DNA of 46,883 bases from Gemmataceae bacterium (GTDB lineage Bacteria > Planctomycetota > Planctomycetia > Gemmatales > Gemmataceae), in NCBI GenBank assembly GCA_022616435.1, contig JAKEET010000020.1:1-46883 (forward strand). Direction: 5' to 3'. Positions 1 through 8,250 of this stretch are shown here, piece after piece. Each line of letters starts with the position of its first letter. Position 1 is the first letter of the stretch. The translations under genes were made by a program, and so were the position numbers. Under the pieces are notes generated by a model. The model saw only the letters and a list, made by a program, of their open reading frames with translations, was not told the origin of the DNA and searched no databases.

Positions 1-1
1 C

Positions 2-145
2 GTGAAGAAGCTGCTGTCCCTGCTCGTTTGCTTCGGACTCGCGATCGGCACTCTGACCGCCGTCGTCGGCTGCGGCGGCGACGATAAGAAGCCCGCCCCG
101 AAGGCGGATGACAAGGCCAAGACCGACGACAAGGCCAAGAAGTAG
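2..145 (+). CDS. Small lysine/aspartate-rich lipoprotein (possibly 5'-truncated by the window)
   Basis: Reading from a GTG at position 2 gives a 47-residue protein: a basic start (MKKLLS), a hydrophobic stretch, and a lipobox VVGC with the cysteine at residue 24. The mature part is about 24 residues and is almost only Lys, Asp, Ala and Pro (ending KTDDKAKK). It would be exported by Sec, lipidated at the cysteine and anchored in a membrane. The GTG sits at the window edge, so an upstream start or leader cannot be excluded. A perfect hairpin follows at 167-194. A second lipoprotein of the same type starts about 100 bp downstream. Function unknown; the charged tail could be a spacer or a peptidoglycan- or nucleic-acid-contacting tail, but that is speculation. 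Confidence 0.6.
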   Translation: MKKLLSLLVCFGLAIGTLTAVVGCGGDDKKPAPKADDKAKTDDKAKK

Positions 146-166
146 CAATCTCGAAACGACCACGTC

Positions 167-194
167 GAGCCAGCCGCCTCACCACGGCTGGCTC
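167..194 (+). terminator. Perfect 10-bp hairpin after the first lipoprotein
   Basis: GAGCCAGCCG (167-176) pairs perfectly with CGGCTGGCTC (185-194) across an 8-nt loop. It is followed by a pyrimidine-rich CCTCTGTTTCC stretch, not a pure U tract. It lies 21 bp after the stop codon at 145, so an intrinsic terminator is likely. Confidence 0.6.
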
Positions 195-241
195 CCTCTG
201 TTTCCATGTCGCCTTTCGTCATCAAGTCATCGAGCTCAACG

Positions 242-364
242 ATGCCGCGCTGGCTGACCATCCTGTTGATGTTGCTCGTCCTAGGGCCGCTCGGCTGCGG
301 CAACGAAAAAGAACGCGGCATCAACAAGGACAAGGACAAGCCGCAACCCGCCGACAAGAAGTGA
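242..364 (+). CDS. Second small lipoprotein
   Basis: 40 residues: MPRW, a hydrophobic core (LTILLMLLVLGPL), then lipobox PLGC with the cysteine at residue 19, and a 21-residue charged tail rich in Lys and Asp (INKDKDKPQPADKK). The design matches the lipoprotein at 2-145 although the sequences differ. An in-frame ATG at 206 would add 12 residues before the signal peptide; the 242 start is preferred because it puts the signal peptide at the N terminus. No clear ribosome-binding site is visible for either. The gene converges on thiO, whose stop lies 45 bp downstream. No function can be assigned. Confidence 0.55.
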   Translation: MPRWLTILLMLLVLGPLGCGNEKERGINKDKDKPQPADKK

Positions 365-408
365 TGGCGTGCCGCGACTCTGCCGGGCGTCAACGAATCC
401 ACCACGAA

Positions 409-1512
409 TTACCGATGTCCCGTCTCGCGATCCAATCGAAATGCTCCTGCGGCCGTACCGGGCGGTTCCTTCAAGATGAGCTCCTTCAGCAGGAGCGCCG
501 TTCCCGGCGACAGTTGAATCCCCGCGCGGAAATGACCCGCCGCCACGAACAGGTTGTCGATGCCGGGGACGACGCCGATGTACGGCAAGCCGTCCGGGCT
601 GCCGGGGCGCAGGCCGGCCCATGATCTCTCGACGGCCACCTGAGCCAGGGCCGGGACCAGTTCGATCGCCAATTCGAGCAGCCCCTGCACGCCAATGGCG
701 GTGGTGCGCTTGTCGAAGCCGGCGTCTTCCTCGGTCGAGCCGGCCAGCACCCGGCCGTCGCCGCGCGGCACCAGATAGCGCGCGCCCCACAGCAGGATGT
801 GGCGCAACATCGGTTTGTCCGGGTGCAGCAGCACGATCTGCCCGCGCACCGGCCGGACGCCCAGCCGGCAGCCGATCGTTGCCAGGAGTTGATCGCTCCA
901 GGCGCCAGCGGCGACCACGAACGTCGCCGCGGCGATGTCTCCCGCCGCGGTCCGCACGGCGCGGACGCGCGGGCCGTCGCGAACGAGCGCCTGGGCCGCC
1001 TCGCCCGGACGGAGCTGGACGCCGAGCCGTTTACAGCCCTCAATCAATGCGCGCAGATGCCAGGGATTGCGCACCTGGGCCATCTCCGGGAGAAACACGG
1101 CAGCGCCAAGGTCGGCCGCCAGCAGGGGTTCGCGCTGGTGCAGATCGCTGGCGGTCAGATGCTGGACTTCGATGCCCTCGCCGCCCCATTCCTCGACGGC
1201 ATGGGCTGCGTCCGGGCCGACAAACTCCAGCCCGCCCGAGCGCAGATAGCCGTTGTCGATGCCGGTCAATTCCTTGAGATCGTCCGACAGTTGCGGAAAC
1301 ATCGCCACCGAATGGGCGCGAAGCCGGTCGAATGGCGTCCGCGCGCAGCGCGGATTCCCCGGCGGCAAGATGCCCGCTCCAGCCCACGACGCTTCCTGTC
1401 CGAAGTCGCCCTGATCCAGAAGCTGGACGCGCACCCCGGCCCGGGCCAGATAGTACGCGGTCGTCAAGCCGATGACGCCGCCGCCCAGGATCAGCGCGTC
1501 GGGAGCTGTCAT
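409..1512 (-). CDS. thiO: Glycine oxidase ThiO-type FAD-dependent oxidoreductase
   Basis: A 367-residue DAO-superfamily flavoenzyme. Known family role: FAD-dependent oxidation of glycine to iminoglycine/glyoxylate and H2O2, supplying dehydroglycine for the thiazole of thiamin. Visible evidence: an N-terminal Rossmann dinucleotide motif ALILGGGVIGLTTAYYLARA at about residues 5-24, followed by the ribose-binding acid in LLDQG; the mid-protein VVAAGAWSDQL typical of DAO/ThiO; and a C-terminal SWAGLRPGSPDGLPYIG then FVAAGHFRAGIQLSP, the family's substrate/FAD closing segment. An open frame extends 136 codons upstream, but the Rossmann fold starts right after the Met at 1512, so this start is chosen. 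It is divergent from acs, with a palindromic repeat between them. No other thiamin genes are in the window, so a related amine or D-amino-acid oxidase role is possible. Confidence 0.85.
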   Translation of the reverse strand: MTAPDALILGGGVIGLTTAYYLARAGVRVQLLDQGDFGQEASWAGAGILPPGNPRCARTPFDRLRAHSVAMFPQLSDDLKELTGIDNGYLRSGGLEFVGPDAAHAVEEWGGEGIEVQHLTASDLHQREPLLAADLGAAVFLPEMAQVRNPWHLRALIEGCKRLGVQLRPGEAAQALVRDGPRVRAVRTAAGDIAAATFVVAAGAWSDQLLATIGCRLGVRPVRGQIVLLHPDKPMLRHILLWGARYLVPRGDGRVLAGSTEEDAGFDKRTTAIGVQGLLELAIELVPALAQVAVERSWAGLRPGSPDGLPYIGVVPGIDNLFVAAGHFRAGIQLSPGTALLLKELILKEPPGTAAGAFRLDRETGHR

Positions 1513-1522
1513 GAAGTTGTTA

Positions 1523-1594
1523 TAGGCGAGCGGCGCGGCGTAAGCCCGCCGTGAACCCGCGGACACGGCGGGCTGACGTCGCGCCGCTCGCCTA
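1523..1594. repeat. Long imperfect palindrome between thiO and acs (REP-like)
   Basis: Two 29-bp arms, 1525-1553 and 1564-1592, are inverted copies with two mismatches; the pairing continues 2 bp outward (TA/TA). The core is GGCGAGCGGCGCG then AAGCCCGCCGTG, with a 10-nt loop. It lies in the divergent thiO-acs spacer with no U tract, so it is more like a dispersed REP-type element than a terminator. Confidence 0.65.
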
Positions 1595-1666
1595 CTAACG
1601 GCAAGGGTATTTCCTATAACATGGTCCTGAACGCTGTCTTCAAACGATTCTGAGGAGACCCGTGCG

Positions 1667-3625
1667 ATGTCCTCTCCCGCGGCCGCAAACATCACCAGTG
1701 TTCTGAAGGAAACGCGGACGTTCCCGCCGCCGGCTGATTTCGCCGCAAAGGCGCACATCAAGAGCCAGGCGGAGTACGAGGCGATGTGGCAACGCGCCCA
1801 CGACGATCCGGAAGGATTCTGGGCCGAGCAGGCCGCGAGCTTGAGCTGGTTCAAGAAATGGGACAAGGTCCACGAATGGAACGAGCCGTTCGCCAAATGG
1901 TTCCTGGGGGGCAAGATCAACGTTTGCTACAACTGCGTGGATCGGCACGCGGAAGGGGCCCGCCGGAACAAACCGGCGATCCTGTGGGAGGGCGAGCCGG
2001 GCGACACGCGCGTGCTCACGTACGCGGACCTGCACAGGGAAGTCCGCAAGTTCGCCAACGTCCTCAAGGACCAGGGGCTCAAGCCGGGCGACCGCGTCAC
2101 GATCTACATGCCGCTGATCCCGGAAGCCGCCGTCGCCATGCTGGCCTGCGCCCGCATCGGCGTCACGCATTCGGTGATCTTCGGCGGCTTCAGCGACACC
2201 GCCGTCGCCGACCGCAACAACGACGCCCAGGCCCGGATGGTCATCACCGCCGACGGCGGCTGGCGGCGCGGCAAGGTCGTGCCGCTCAAGCACAACGTCG
2301 ATGCCGCCCTCGACAAATCGCCGACCGTCGAGAAGTGCATCGTCTTCAATCGCTGCAACCAGCCGGTCGCCATGAAGGCCGGCCGCGATCTGTGGTGGCA
2401 CGAGCTGATGGCCACGGCGTCCGAGCAATGCCCGGCCGCGGAGCTGGACAGCGAACATCCGCTGTACATCCTCTACACCAGCGGCTCGACCGGCAAGCCC
2501 AAGGGGGTGCTGCACACGACCGCCGGCTATCTGCTCGGCGTTTCCTGCACGCACCGCTGGGTCTTCGATCTCCGCGAGGAGGACGTGTTCTGGTGCACCG
2601 CCGACATCGGCTGGGTGACCGGACACAGTTACTCGGTCTACGGCCCGCTGTGCAACGGGGCGACCACGGTGATGTACGAAGGCGCGCCCGACACGCCGCA
2701 GAAGGACCGTTTCTGGGCGATCGTCGAGAAATACAAGGTCAACACCTTCTACACGGCGCCGACCGCGATCCGCGCGTTCTTGAAATGGGGCAACGAATGG
2801 CCGCAGAAGCGCGACCTGTCGAGCCTGCGCCTGTTGGGCACCGTCGGCGAACCCATCAATCCCGAGGCGTGGATGTGGTATCACGAAGTCATCGGCGGCG
2901 GCCGCTGCCCCATCGTCGACACCTGGTGGCAGACGGAAACCGGCATGATCCTGATCGCGCCCTTGCCCGGCGCGATCGCGACCAAGCCGGGCTCCGCGAC
3001 CAGGCCGCTGCCGGGGGTGGTCGCCGACATCGTGGACAAGCAGGGCCGGTCGCTGCCCGCCAACCAGGGAGGCCTGCTGGTCATTCGCAAGCCCTGGCCG
3101 GCGATGCTGCGGACCATCTTCGGCGACGACGAACGCTTCAAGCAGCAATACTGGCTGCAGGTGCCGCACGTCTATTTCACCGCCGACGGCTCGCGCCGCG
3201 ACGACGACGGTTATTTCTGGATCATGGGCCGGGTCGATGACGTGCTCAACGTCGCCGGCCATCGCCTGAGCACGATGGAGGTGGAAAGCGCCCTGGTGCA
3301 TCATCCGAAAGTGGCGGAGGCCGCGGTCGTCGGCAAGCCGGATGAGATCAAGGGGGAAGGGATCGCCTGCTTCGTGACGCTGCGCGCCGGGAACACGCCG
3401 ACCGAGGAGCTGAAGAAGGAGCTGATCCAGCACGTGGCCAAGGAGATCGGCGCCCTGGCGCGGCCCGACGAGATCCGTTTCACCGAGGCGTTGCCGAAGA
3501 CGCGCTCCGGCAAGATCATGCGCCGCCTGCTCCGCGACATCGCCAGCGGCCGACAGACGACCGGCGACACGACGACGCTGGAGGACTATTCGATCCTGGC
3601 GAAGCTGCGCGAGGAGGAAGAATGA
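1667..3625 (+). CDS. acs: Acetyl-CoA synthetase (AMP-forming)
   Basis: 652 residues, the normal length for Acs. Known reaction: acetate + ATP + CoA to acetyl-CoA + AMP + PPi in the cytosol. Visible evidence: N-terminal acetyl-CoA synthetase cap (residues about 30-90, [18 protein letters not shown]), the P-loop-like [11 protein letters not shown] at about 270, the adenylate motif DTWWQTETG, the hinge and ribose-binding [19 protein letters not shown], and the C-terminal [11 protein letters not shown]. Lys616 in that last motif matches the lysine that is reversibly acetylated in characterised Acs enzymes. The ATG at 1667 is preceded by GAGGAG (1652-1657). The gene faces the PP2C gene; their stop codons are 23 bp apart. 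A propionyl-CoA synthetase is the main alternative, but overall layout and cap favour acetate. Confidence 0.93.
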   Translation: MSSPAAANITSVLKETRTFPPPADFAAKAHIKSQAEYEAMWQRAHDDPEGFWAEQAASLSWFKKWDKVHEWNEPFAKWFLGGKINVCYNCVDRHAEGARRNKPAILWEGEPGDTRVLTYADLHREVRKFANVLKDQGLKPGDRVTIYMPLIPEAAVAMLACARIGVTHSVIFGGFSDTAVADRNNDAQARMVITADGGWRRGKVVPLKHNVDAALDKSPTVEKCIVFNRCNQPVAMKAGRDLWWHELMATASEQCPAAELDSEHPLYILYTSGSTGKPKGVLHTTAGYLLGVSCTHRWVFDLREEDVFWCTADIGWVTGHSYSVYGPLCNGATTVMYEGAPDTPQKDRFWAIVEKYKVNTFYTAPTAIRAFLKWGNEWPQKRDLSSLRLLGTVGEPINPEAWMWYHEVIGGGRCPIVDTWWQTETGMILIAPLPGAIATKPGSATRPLPGVVADIVDKQGRSLPANQGGLLVIRKPWPAMLRTIFGDDERFKQQYWLQVPHVYFTADGSRRDDDGYFWIMGRVDDVLNVAGHRLSTMEVESALVHHPKVAEAAVVGKPDEIKGEGIACFVTLRAGNTPTEELKKELIQHVAKEIGALARPDEIRFTEALPKTRSGKIMRRLLRDIASGRQTTGDTTTLEDYSILAKLREEEE

Positions 3626-3645
3626 CGCGCGGGCGCGCGCGCGTC
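3624..3645. terminator. GC-rich hairpin between the convergent acs and PP2C genes
   Basis: GACGCGCG (3624-3631) pairs with CGCGCGTC (3638-3645) over a 6-nt loop. It overlaps the acs stop codon and stops 2 bp short of the PP2C stop. There is no U tract on either strand, so a terminator role is only suggested by the convergent position. Confidence 0.35.
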
Positions 3646-3647
3646 GG

Positions 3648-4406
3648 CTACTTGGCGTCGACCACGTCGATGACGATGCAGGATACGTTGTCGCGCGAGC
3701 CGCTGTCGAGGGCGAGCTGGCCCAGGCCGTCGGCGCATTGCTGGGCGTCGGCGTGGTCCACCATGAAGGCCAGGAGCTGCGGATCGGGAACCGGGCCGGA
3801 GAGGCCGTCGCTGCACAAGAGCAGGCGGTCGCCGACCTGCAGCGCGATGTCGCGCACGTCGGGGCCTTCGCCGATTTCCTTGCTCCCCAGATATTTCCAC
3901 AAGACGTTGCGGAAGCGGTGCTCCTTGGCTTCCTCCGGCGTGATCGTCTTGTTTTCGACCAGGGCCTGGGCCAGGGAGTGATCGACCGTCAGCTGCTCGA
4001 TCTGGCCGCCGCGCACCAGATACGCCCGGCTGTCGCCCAGGCTGGCGACGTGGATTTCCGCCCCCTTGCGCCACAGGGACATGACGATGGTCGTCCCCAT
4101 GTTTTTCATTTCGCGGTCGAGCGCGCCCATCGTGACGATTTCTTCGTTGGCCTGGACCACGGCCTTCTTGATGATGGACTGAGCCTCCTCGCCGCTGGCC
4201 ACCGCCGTCAGGTGCTTGCGCAGCTCGCGCGGCACGACTTCGATGGCCCGTTTGCTGGCGATCTCGCCGTAGGCCTGTCCGCCCATGCCGTCGGCCACAA
4301 TGCACACGGTCATGTCGGGGAAGGCCTTGACCTCGATGGCGTCCTCGTTGTTCTCTCGGTAATTGCCGAGGAGGGTGCATTTGCCGATGTTCAGTGCCAG
4401 GGCCAT
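3648..4406 (-). CDS. PP2C-family Ser/Thr protein phosphatase
   Basis: 252 residues, a single PPM/PP2C catalytic domain of the Stp/PrpC type. Known role: Mn/Mg-dependent dephosphorylation of Ser/Thr phosphoproteins, usually the counterpart of Hanks-type kinases. All acidic metal ligands are visible in order: NYRENNEDA near residue 18, VADGMGGQAYGE near 40, SLGDSRAYLV near 110, LLCSDGLSGPV near 185 and SRDNVSCIVID near the end. There is no signal peptide or membrane segment, so it should be cytosolic. The Met at 4406 is chosen because GAGGTGG sits 4-10 nt upstream and the family motif starts soon after; the frame is open for 18 further codons upstream. The gene is not next to a kinase; the nearest one in the window is at 42962-46372. 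Confidence 0.9.
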   Translation of the reverse strand: MALALNIGKCTLLGNYRENNEDAIEVKAFPDMTVCIVADGMGGQAYGEIASKRAIEVVPRELRKHLTAVASGEEAQSIIKKAVVQANEEIVTMGALDREMKNMGTTIVMSLWRKGAEIHVASLGDSRAYLVRGGQIEQLTVDHSLAQALVENKTITPEEAKEHRFRNVLWKYLGSKEIGEGPDVRDIALQVGDRLLLCSDGLSGPVPDPQLLAFMVDHADAQQCADGLGQLALDSGSRDNVSCIVIDVVDAK

Positions 4407-4523
4407 GTGGCCACCTCGATTCACAAGAAAGGCGCGAACTCCCGGACGGGGAGATGGCAATCGTATGGGTTACATCTTAGCAGACGCCGGCCCAGCCGCA
4501 ACGCTTACCCGCGACGACGCTTA

Positions 4524-4557
4524 GAGGCTATCCGAAAAGGGGTCAGTCCCTTTTCGG
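4524..4557. repeat. Dispersed element GGCTATCCGAAAAGGGGTC, copy 1, with hairpin
   Basis: Copy of a short element seen again at 16368 and 30888. Here CCGAAAAGGG (4532-4541) pairs perfectly with CCCTTTTCGG (4548-4557) over a 6-nt loop. It sits in the 368-bp divergent spacer (4407-4774) between the PP2C and bifunctional nuclease genes, which otherwise holds only the promoter at 4648-4677. Confidence 0.7.
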
Positions 4558-4647
4558 GCTTTTCGCGCCGAGTCGCGCCGGCGCGCGCAGCATGCGTATA
4601 AATATAGTTCCGGCTTCCGTCGTTGCAAACTGGTTCGGGGGGCCTCC

Positions 4648-4677
4648 TTGACCCCTTTTCTTGCAAACATCTATAAT
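4648..4677 (+). promoter_or_regulatory. Sigma70-type promoter for the bifunctional nuclease gene
   Basis: TTGACC (4648-4653) and a perfect TATAAT (4672-4677) are 18 bp apart, in an AT-richer patch. The expected start of transcription is near 4684, giving a leader of about 90 nt before the GTG at 4775. Confidence 0.6.
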
Positions 4678-4774
4678 GCGCGGAGGAATCGGCACAAGCC
4701 GCCAATCGCACTCGATCGGCCGATTGGAACAATTCACTCAGGGCGCCGACGCGGGCGCCGAAAGCGAGGCTGCC

Positions 4775-5176
4775 GTGACCGTGCAGATGGAGCTCAAGCG
4801 GATCATCATCAACGAGATTCACGATCAGCAGGTCATCATGCTGCGCGAGGTGGACGGCGACCGCAGCTTCCCCATCGTCATCGGCATTTTCGAGGCCACC
4901 AGCATCGACCGCCGCGTCAAGGGCGTCACCTCGCCCAGGCCGCTCACGCACGACTTGATCGCCGGGGTCATCGACGAGCTGGGCGGCGACTTCCAGGATG
5001 TCTACATCAGCGAACTGCGCGAGCACACCTACTACGCCAAGCTGCGCATCAAGAAGGACGGCGAGCTGACCGAGATCGATTGCCGCCCCAGCGACGCCAT
5101 CGCGCTGGCGGTGACGGCGAAGGTGCCGATCTATGTGGCCGAGGACGTTCTGGAAGAAGCGCTGGGAGAGCAGTGA
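4775..5176 (+). CDS. Bifunctional nuclease (BFN/DUF151) family protein
   Basis: 133 residues from the GTG at 4775, a single BFN (DUF151) domain. Visible evidence: MELKRIIINEIHDQQVIML, then GDRSFPIVIGIFEATSID, then RPLTHDLIAGVIDELGG, and DCRPSDAIALAVTAKVPIY, the family's most conserved C-terminal block. Members have been reported to have DNase and RNase activity; in bacteria the cellular role is poorly defined. The frame is open back to 4661, but GCGAGG (4765-4770) lies just before GTG 4775 and conserved sequence starts at the Met at 4787, so 4775 or 4781 is the likely start. The gene is monocistronic with its own promoter; the protease gene converges on it with 25 bp between stops. Confidence 0.85.
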   Translation: MTVQMELKRIIINEIHDQQVIMLREVDGDRSFPIVIGIFEATSIDRRVKGVTSPRPLTHDLIAGVIDELGGDFQDVYISELREHTYYAKLRIKKDGELTEIDCRPSDAIALAVTAKVPIYVAEDVLEEALGEQ

Positions 5177-5201
5177 GAGTTTATCTGGAAGAGCAGAGAG
5201 G

Positions 5202-7586
5202 CTACCTTCTCTTGCCGGCAAAGTAACTCCAGGCCGCAGCCCGAACCAGGATGGTGTTGGAGCGGATCAGAAGCACGTTGCTGGGGGCCGACTCGCCGCC
5301 CGCGTTCACCGCGACGACCGCGAAGTAGTGCCGTTGACCGCGTGGCGGCCGCCGCAGCCTGACCGCGCGGCCATCGGCGCCGGCATAGGCGGCGACGGTC
5401 CAGTTCACGCCGTCGCGCGACCGCAAGACCTTGAAGAACGCCTCGTTGTTGGAATTGTCGTGCCAGGTCAGGGTCAATCTCGACCTGAAAACGGCCGCGG
5501 CCCTCAGGACTGGCGCCGCCGGCGGCAGGGGCAACGTCACCGCGCGAATGACGTTGGACAGGTCCGATGCCACGCCGTCGTTGACCGCGTGGACGCGATA
5601 CAGGTAACTCGCCGCCGCCTGCAGGCCCGTGTCCAGCCAGGTGGTGGTGTCGGCCGCCAGCATCGCCACGGTGATCCACTGAGAACCCGGCACGACGCGC
5701 TCGACGACGTAGCCTGACTCGTTGTCGGCATGGTCCGTCCAGGTCAACTGAACTGCCGACGCGGTGGCCAGCGCCACGGCCAGGGCGTTGGGCGCGGTGG
5801 GCGTGGCCGGCAAGGTCTCGGCCGAGGCCACGTTGGAAAGCGCCGAGACGGAGACGCCGTTGACCGCGACAACCCGATACGAATACACCGTGGATTCGGT
5901 CAAGTCGCCGTCCCGGTAGGCCGCGCTGTCGGCGGGCAGGTAGGCGACCAGGGACCACGAGGCGCCGTCGTCGCTTCGCTCCAGGATGTAGCCGGCCTCG
6001 TTGTCGGCGTTGTCGCTCCACGCAAGATTGATCTGGTCGAAGGCGACCGGGGTTGCCACGAGGTCCGTCGGCGCGGCCGGGATGGGCGGCGGCGTTTCCG
6101 CGAAGACCACGTTCGAATAGGCCGGGGCGGCCACATCGTTGAGCGCGACCACATGGTAGTAATACAGCGTCCCCGGCTGCAAGCCGGCGGCGGCGAACTC
6201 GGTGGCATCCGCATCGAGCCCGGCCAGGGGAGTCCACAGGAGCCCGTCGAGGCTGTACTCGACCATGTAGCCGGTTTCGTCATCCGCGTTGTCGAGCCAG
6301 GTCAAGTCCGCTTCGGTTGGGCTGACGATGTCGATGCCCAGGTCGGTGGGCGGTGTCACGACCGAGCCTGGCGGCACAATAATCCCGCTGATCGTGTACT
6401 GGCCGACATCGCCGTAGGCGCCGTGACTGCCGACGACCAGCCGGTACGACCCCGACGCCACGGTGGTCACCAGCGTCACGTCCTGGGACAGCTCCAGGTC
6501 CTGCCAGGCAACGATGACGTCGCCTTCGGCATCGAGCAGCTGCGCCTTGGCGTCGAGATTGTTGATGCCGAAGGGGACCGCCACGTGAAACATGATCGCG
6601 CCGTCGTCGGTGTCGAACGACCAGACGTCCACGTCGTCCATCGTGCCGATGATGCCGCCTCCGGACACCAGGGCATGCTGGACCGCCAGGTCCTGGCCGC
6701 TGTCCACCGTGTCGCCGACGTCGTCTTCCCGCCAGCCGAGCGCGGCGCCGAGGATGCTCATGTCGTCTTGCAACTGGCTCGCCGATTCATCCGACGGCCC
6801 GCGCCACCACACGCCGCGTTGCGACGCGTAGCTGTCGCCCATGATCGGCGCGCGGAGCAGGTTGCCGGGATTGTACTCGTCGATCAGATTGCCGTCGTCG
6901 TCATAGAGGCTCTGATGCTCCAGGCCGAAGGCGTGCCCCGATTCGTGCGACACGCATTCGGCGACGAGCCTGGCGTTGCCGTTGCCCAGGTTGTCGGCGA
7001 ACACAAAGACGACGTTCGGAATCGGGTCGGCGAAGAGGTTGACGTAGGAGATGCCGGCGTTGGCGCCGTCGGTCCAGGCGCCGTCGCCGCCGATCGCCAC
7101 CCGCAAATGGGCGGTGTCGTCGAAGTTCTCCGGCGCTTCCGTGGTCACGTCGATGTCGAACGGGGCGTAGTCCTCGGCAACGGTCCGCCAGATGTTCACC
7201 ATGCTGAGGACTTCGAATTCGTTGAAGTCGCTCGGATCGCCGTCGATGTCGTACACCGGGATGTCGATGTCGTGGAAGGCGCCCCACGAGGCTTCGAAAT
7301 GGCCGTCGAAGTCGAGATACAACGTGTTGGACGCGCCCGGCAAGCTATGGAGCGCGGGGATTGTGGTGGTCGTCAGAACGCCGGGCGGCAACACAGGCCC
7401 GGTCGCCGGGGGCATTGGCGGACCGGCGGGGGGAGGCGGGCTGCTGAACGCCGGCAGCGGCGTGGCGTGACCGGCGTGCGGCAGCCATCGGCCTTCCAGC
7501 CCTTCCAGGCAGGGCCGAAACCGTGGACGTCCGCGCGACCCGTTTGACCGTTGACCCATGTTCGCGGGAAACTCCGACAACAGCAT
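5202..7586 (-). CDS. Secreted metzincin-like metalloprotease with four fibronectin type III domains
   Basis: 794 residues. Near the N terminus is CLEGLEGRWLP (residues 26-36), the planctomycete LExLExRxLP-type motif of surface or secreted proteins, followed by a Pro-rich linker. The catalytic region, about 85-290, has HESGHAFGLEH with zinc ligands His214, His218 and His224 and catalytic Glu215, the metzincin HExxHxxGxxH pattern, and a candidate Met-turn in PIMG. A beta-rich domain (about 305-400, resembling a bacterial pre-peptidase C-terminal domain) is followed by four FN3 repeats at about 410-500, 503-593, 597-690 and 693-785, each with a DNADxExGY-type core. Likely extracellular proteolysis with FN3 spacers. 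The start is uncertain: Met at 7559 (residue 10) is equally possible and neither has a strong ribosome-binding site. Confidence 0.85.
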   Translation of the reverse strand: MLLSEFPANMGQRSNGSRGRPRFRPCLEGLEGRWLPHAGHATPLPAFSSPPPPAGPPMPPATGPVLPPGVLTTTTIPALHSLPGASNTLYLDFDGHFEASWGAFHDIDIPVYDIDGDPSDFNEFEVLSMVNIWRTVAEDYAPFDIDVTTEAPENFDDTAHLRVAIGGDGAWTDGANAGISYVNLFADPIPNVVFVFADNLGNGNARLVAECVSHESGHAFGLEHQSLYDDDGNLIDEYNPGNLLRAPIMGDSYASQRGVWWRGPSDESASQLQDDMSILGAALGWREDDVGDTVDSGQDLAVQHALVSGGGIIGTMDDVDVWSFDTDDGAIMFHVAVPFGINNLDAKAQLLDAEGDVIVAWQDLELSQDVTLVTTVASGSYRLVVGSHGAYGDVGQYTISGIIVPPGSVVTPPTDLGIDIVSPTEADLTWLDNADDETGYMVEYSLDGLLWTPLAGLDADATEFAAAGLQPGTLYYYHVVALNDVAAPAYSNVVFAETPPPIPAAPTDLVATPVAFDQINLAWSDNADNEAGYILERSDDGASWSLVAYLPADSAAYRDGDLTESTVYSYRVVAVNGVSVSALSNVASAETLPATPTAPNALAVALATASAVQLTWTDHADNESGYVVERVVPGSQWITVAMLAADTTTWLDTGLQAAASYLYRVHAVNDGVASDLSNVIRAVTLPLPPAAPVLRAAAVFRSRLTLTWHDNSNNEAFFKVLRSRDGVNWTVAAYAGADGRAVRLRRPPRGQRHYFAVVAVNAGGESAPSNVLLIRSNTILVRAAAWSYFAGKRR

Positions 7587-7703
7587 CCCCAGACAACTTC
7601 CCCCAGGTTTGACGCGACACGCCGTCGATTAGTTTGCAAATCGGGGAAGATTTTCAAATTATGATAATAATGCAGCCTGGGGGCTCCCTTCAAGGAAATT
7701 CTG

Positions 7704-7733
7704 TAGGGTGGGTGGAGTCTTCGGAACCCACCC
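7704..7733 (+). repeat. Dispersed 30-bp palindromic repeat, copy 1 (inverted copy at 10787)
   Basis: This 30-bp segment, beginning TAGGGTGGGTGGAGTCTTCG and ending GGAACCCACCC, matches the reverse complement of 10787-10816 at 29 of 30 positions. GGTGGG at one end pairs with CCCACC at the other, so it can fold. It lies between the divergent FN3-protease and DinB genes, in a spacer with an AT-rich stretch (7640-7675) that may carry promoters. Confidence 0.8.
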
Positions 7734-7756
7734 CCGTCGGTTGACAGGAGCCGGAC

Positions 7757-8245
7757 ATGGACCCGATTGTCAAGCCGTGGCTGGAGTTGTGGGACTATCT
7801 CGACGGCAACTTCTGGCGGGTGTGCCGCTGGGCGCAAAGCCAGCTGACCGCCGACGACATCGCCTGGCAGCCAATCCCGGAAGTGGCGTCGGTCGGCTGG
7901 AACCTCCAGCACCTGGCAGAAATGCTCGATTACTACCTGGCGCGGATCTTTTGCTGCCAAGCCCCGGTCCGGGCGGAGCTGCCGACGATGGTTTCGGGCA
8001 ACCTGGACCATGGCCGCTGGCGCGACCTCGACGCGATTGCCGCCTACCACAACCAGGTTCGGCCGGCGTATCGGCAGTTCCTGGCCGGGCTCAAGGGCAG
8101 TGACCTGGATCGGGTCCTGGAGCGGGTCGGCCGGCGGAGCATCTCCTGGTCGTGGGCGATCGGCCACATCGCCGAGCACGAGAGCTACCACCTCGGCAAG
8201 TGTACGTTGCTGCGGAGCATGCTGAAGCAGCGGCGCGGCAGCTGA
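7757..8245 (+). CDS. DinB-family (YfiT-like) putative metal-dependent protein
   Basis: 162 residues with the DinB four-helix-bundle pattern. The three histidines expected to bind a divalent metal are visible: one in WNLQHLAEMLDYY near residue 55 and two in IAEHESYHLGKCTLL near residues 137-150. Known members include DNA-damage-inducible DinB-like proteins and bacillithiol- or mycothiol-dependent transferases; the actual reaction here cannot be told. There is no signal peptide. The ATG at 7757 has AGGAG about 6 nt upstream. Its stop is 5 bp from the stop of the convergent DUF1559 gene, so the two probably share a terminator region. Length is normal for the family. Confidence 0.8.
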   Translation: MDPIVKPWLELWDYLDGNFWRVCRWAQSQLTADDIAWQPIPEVASVGWNLQHLAEMLDYYLARIFCCQAPVRAELPTMVSGNLDHGRWRDLDAIAAYHNQVRPAYRQFLAGLKGSDLDRVLERVGRRSISWSWAIGHIAEHESYHLGKCTLLRSMLKQRRGS

Positions 8246-8250
8246 CGCTG

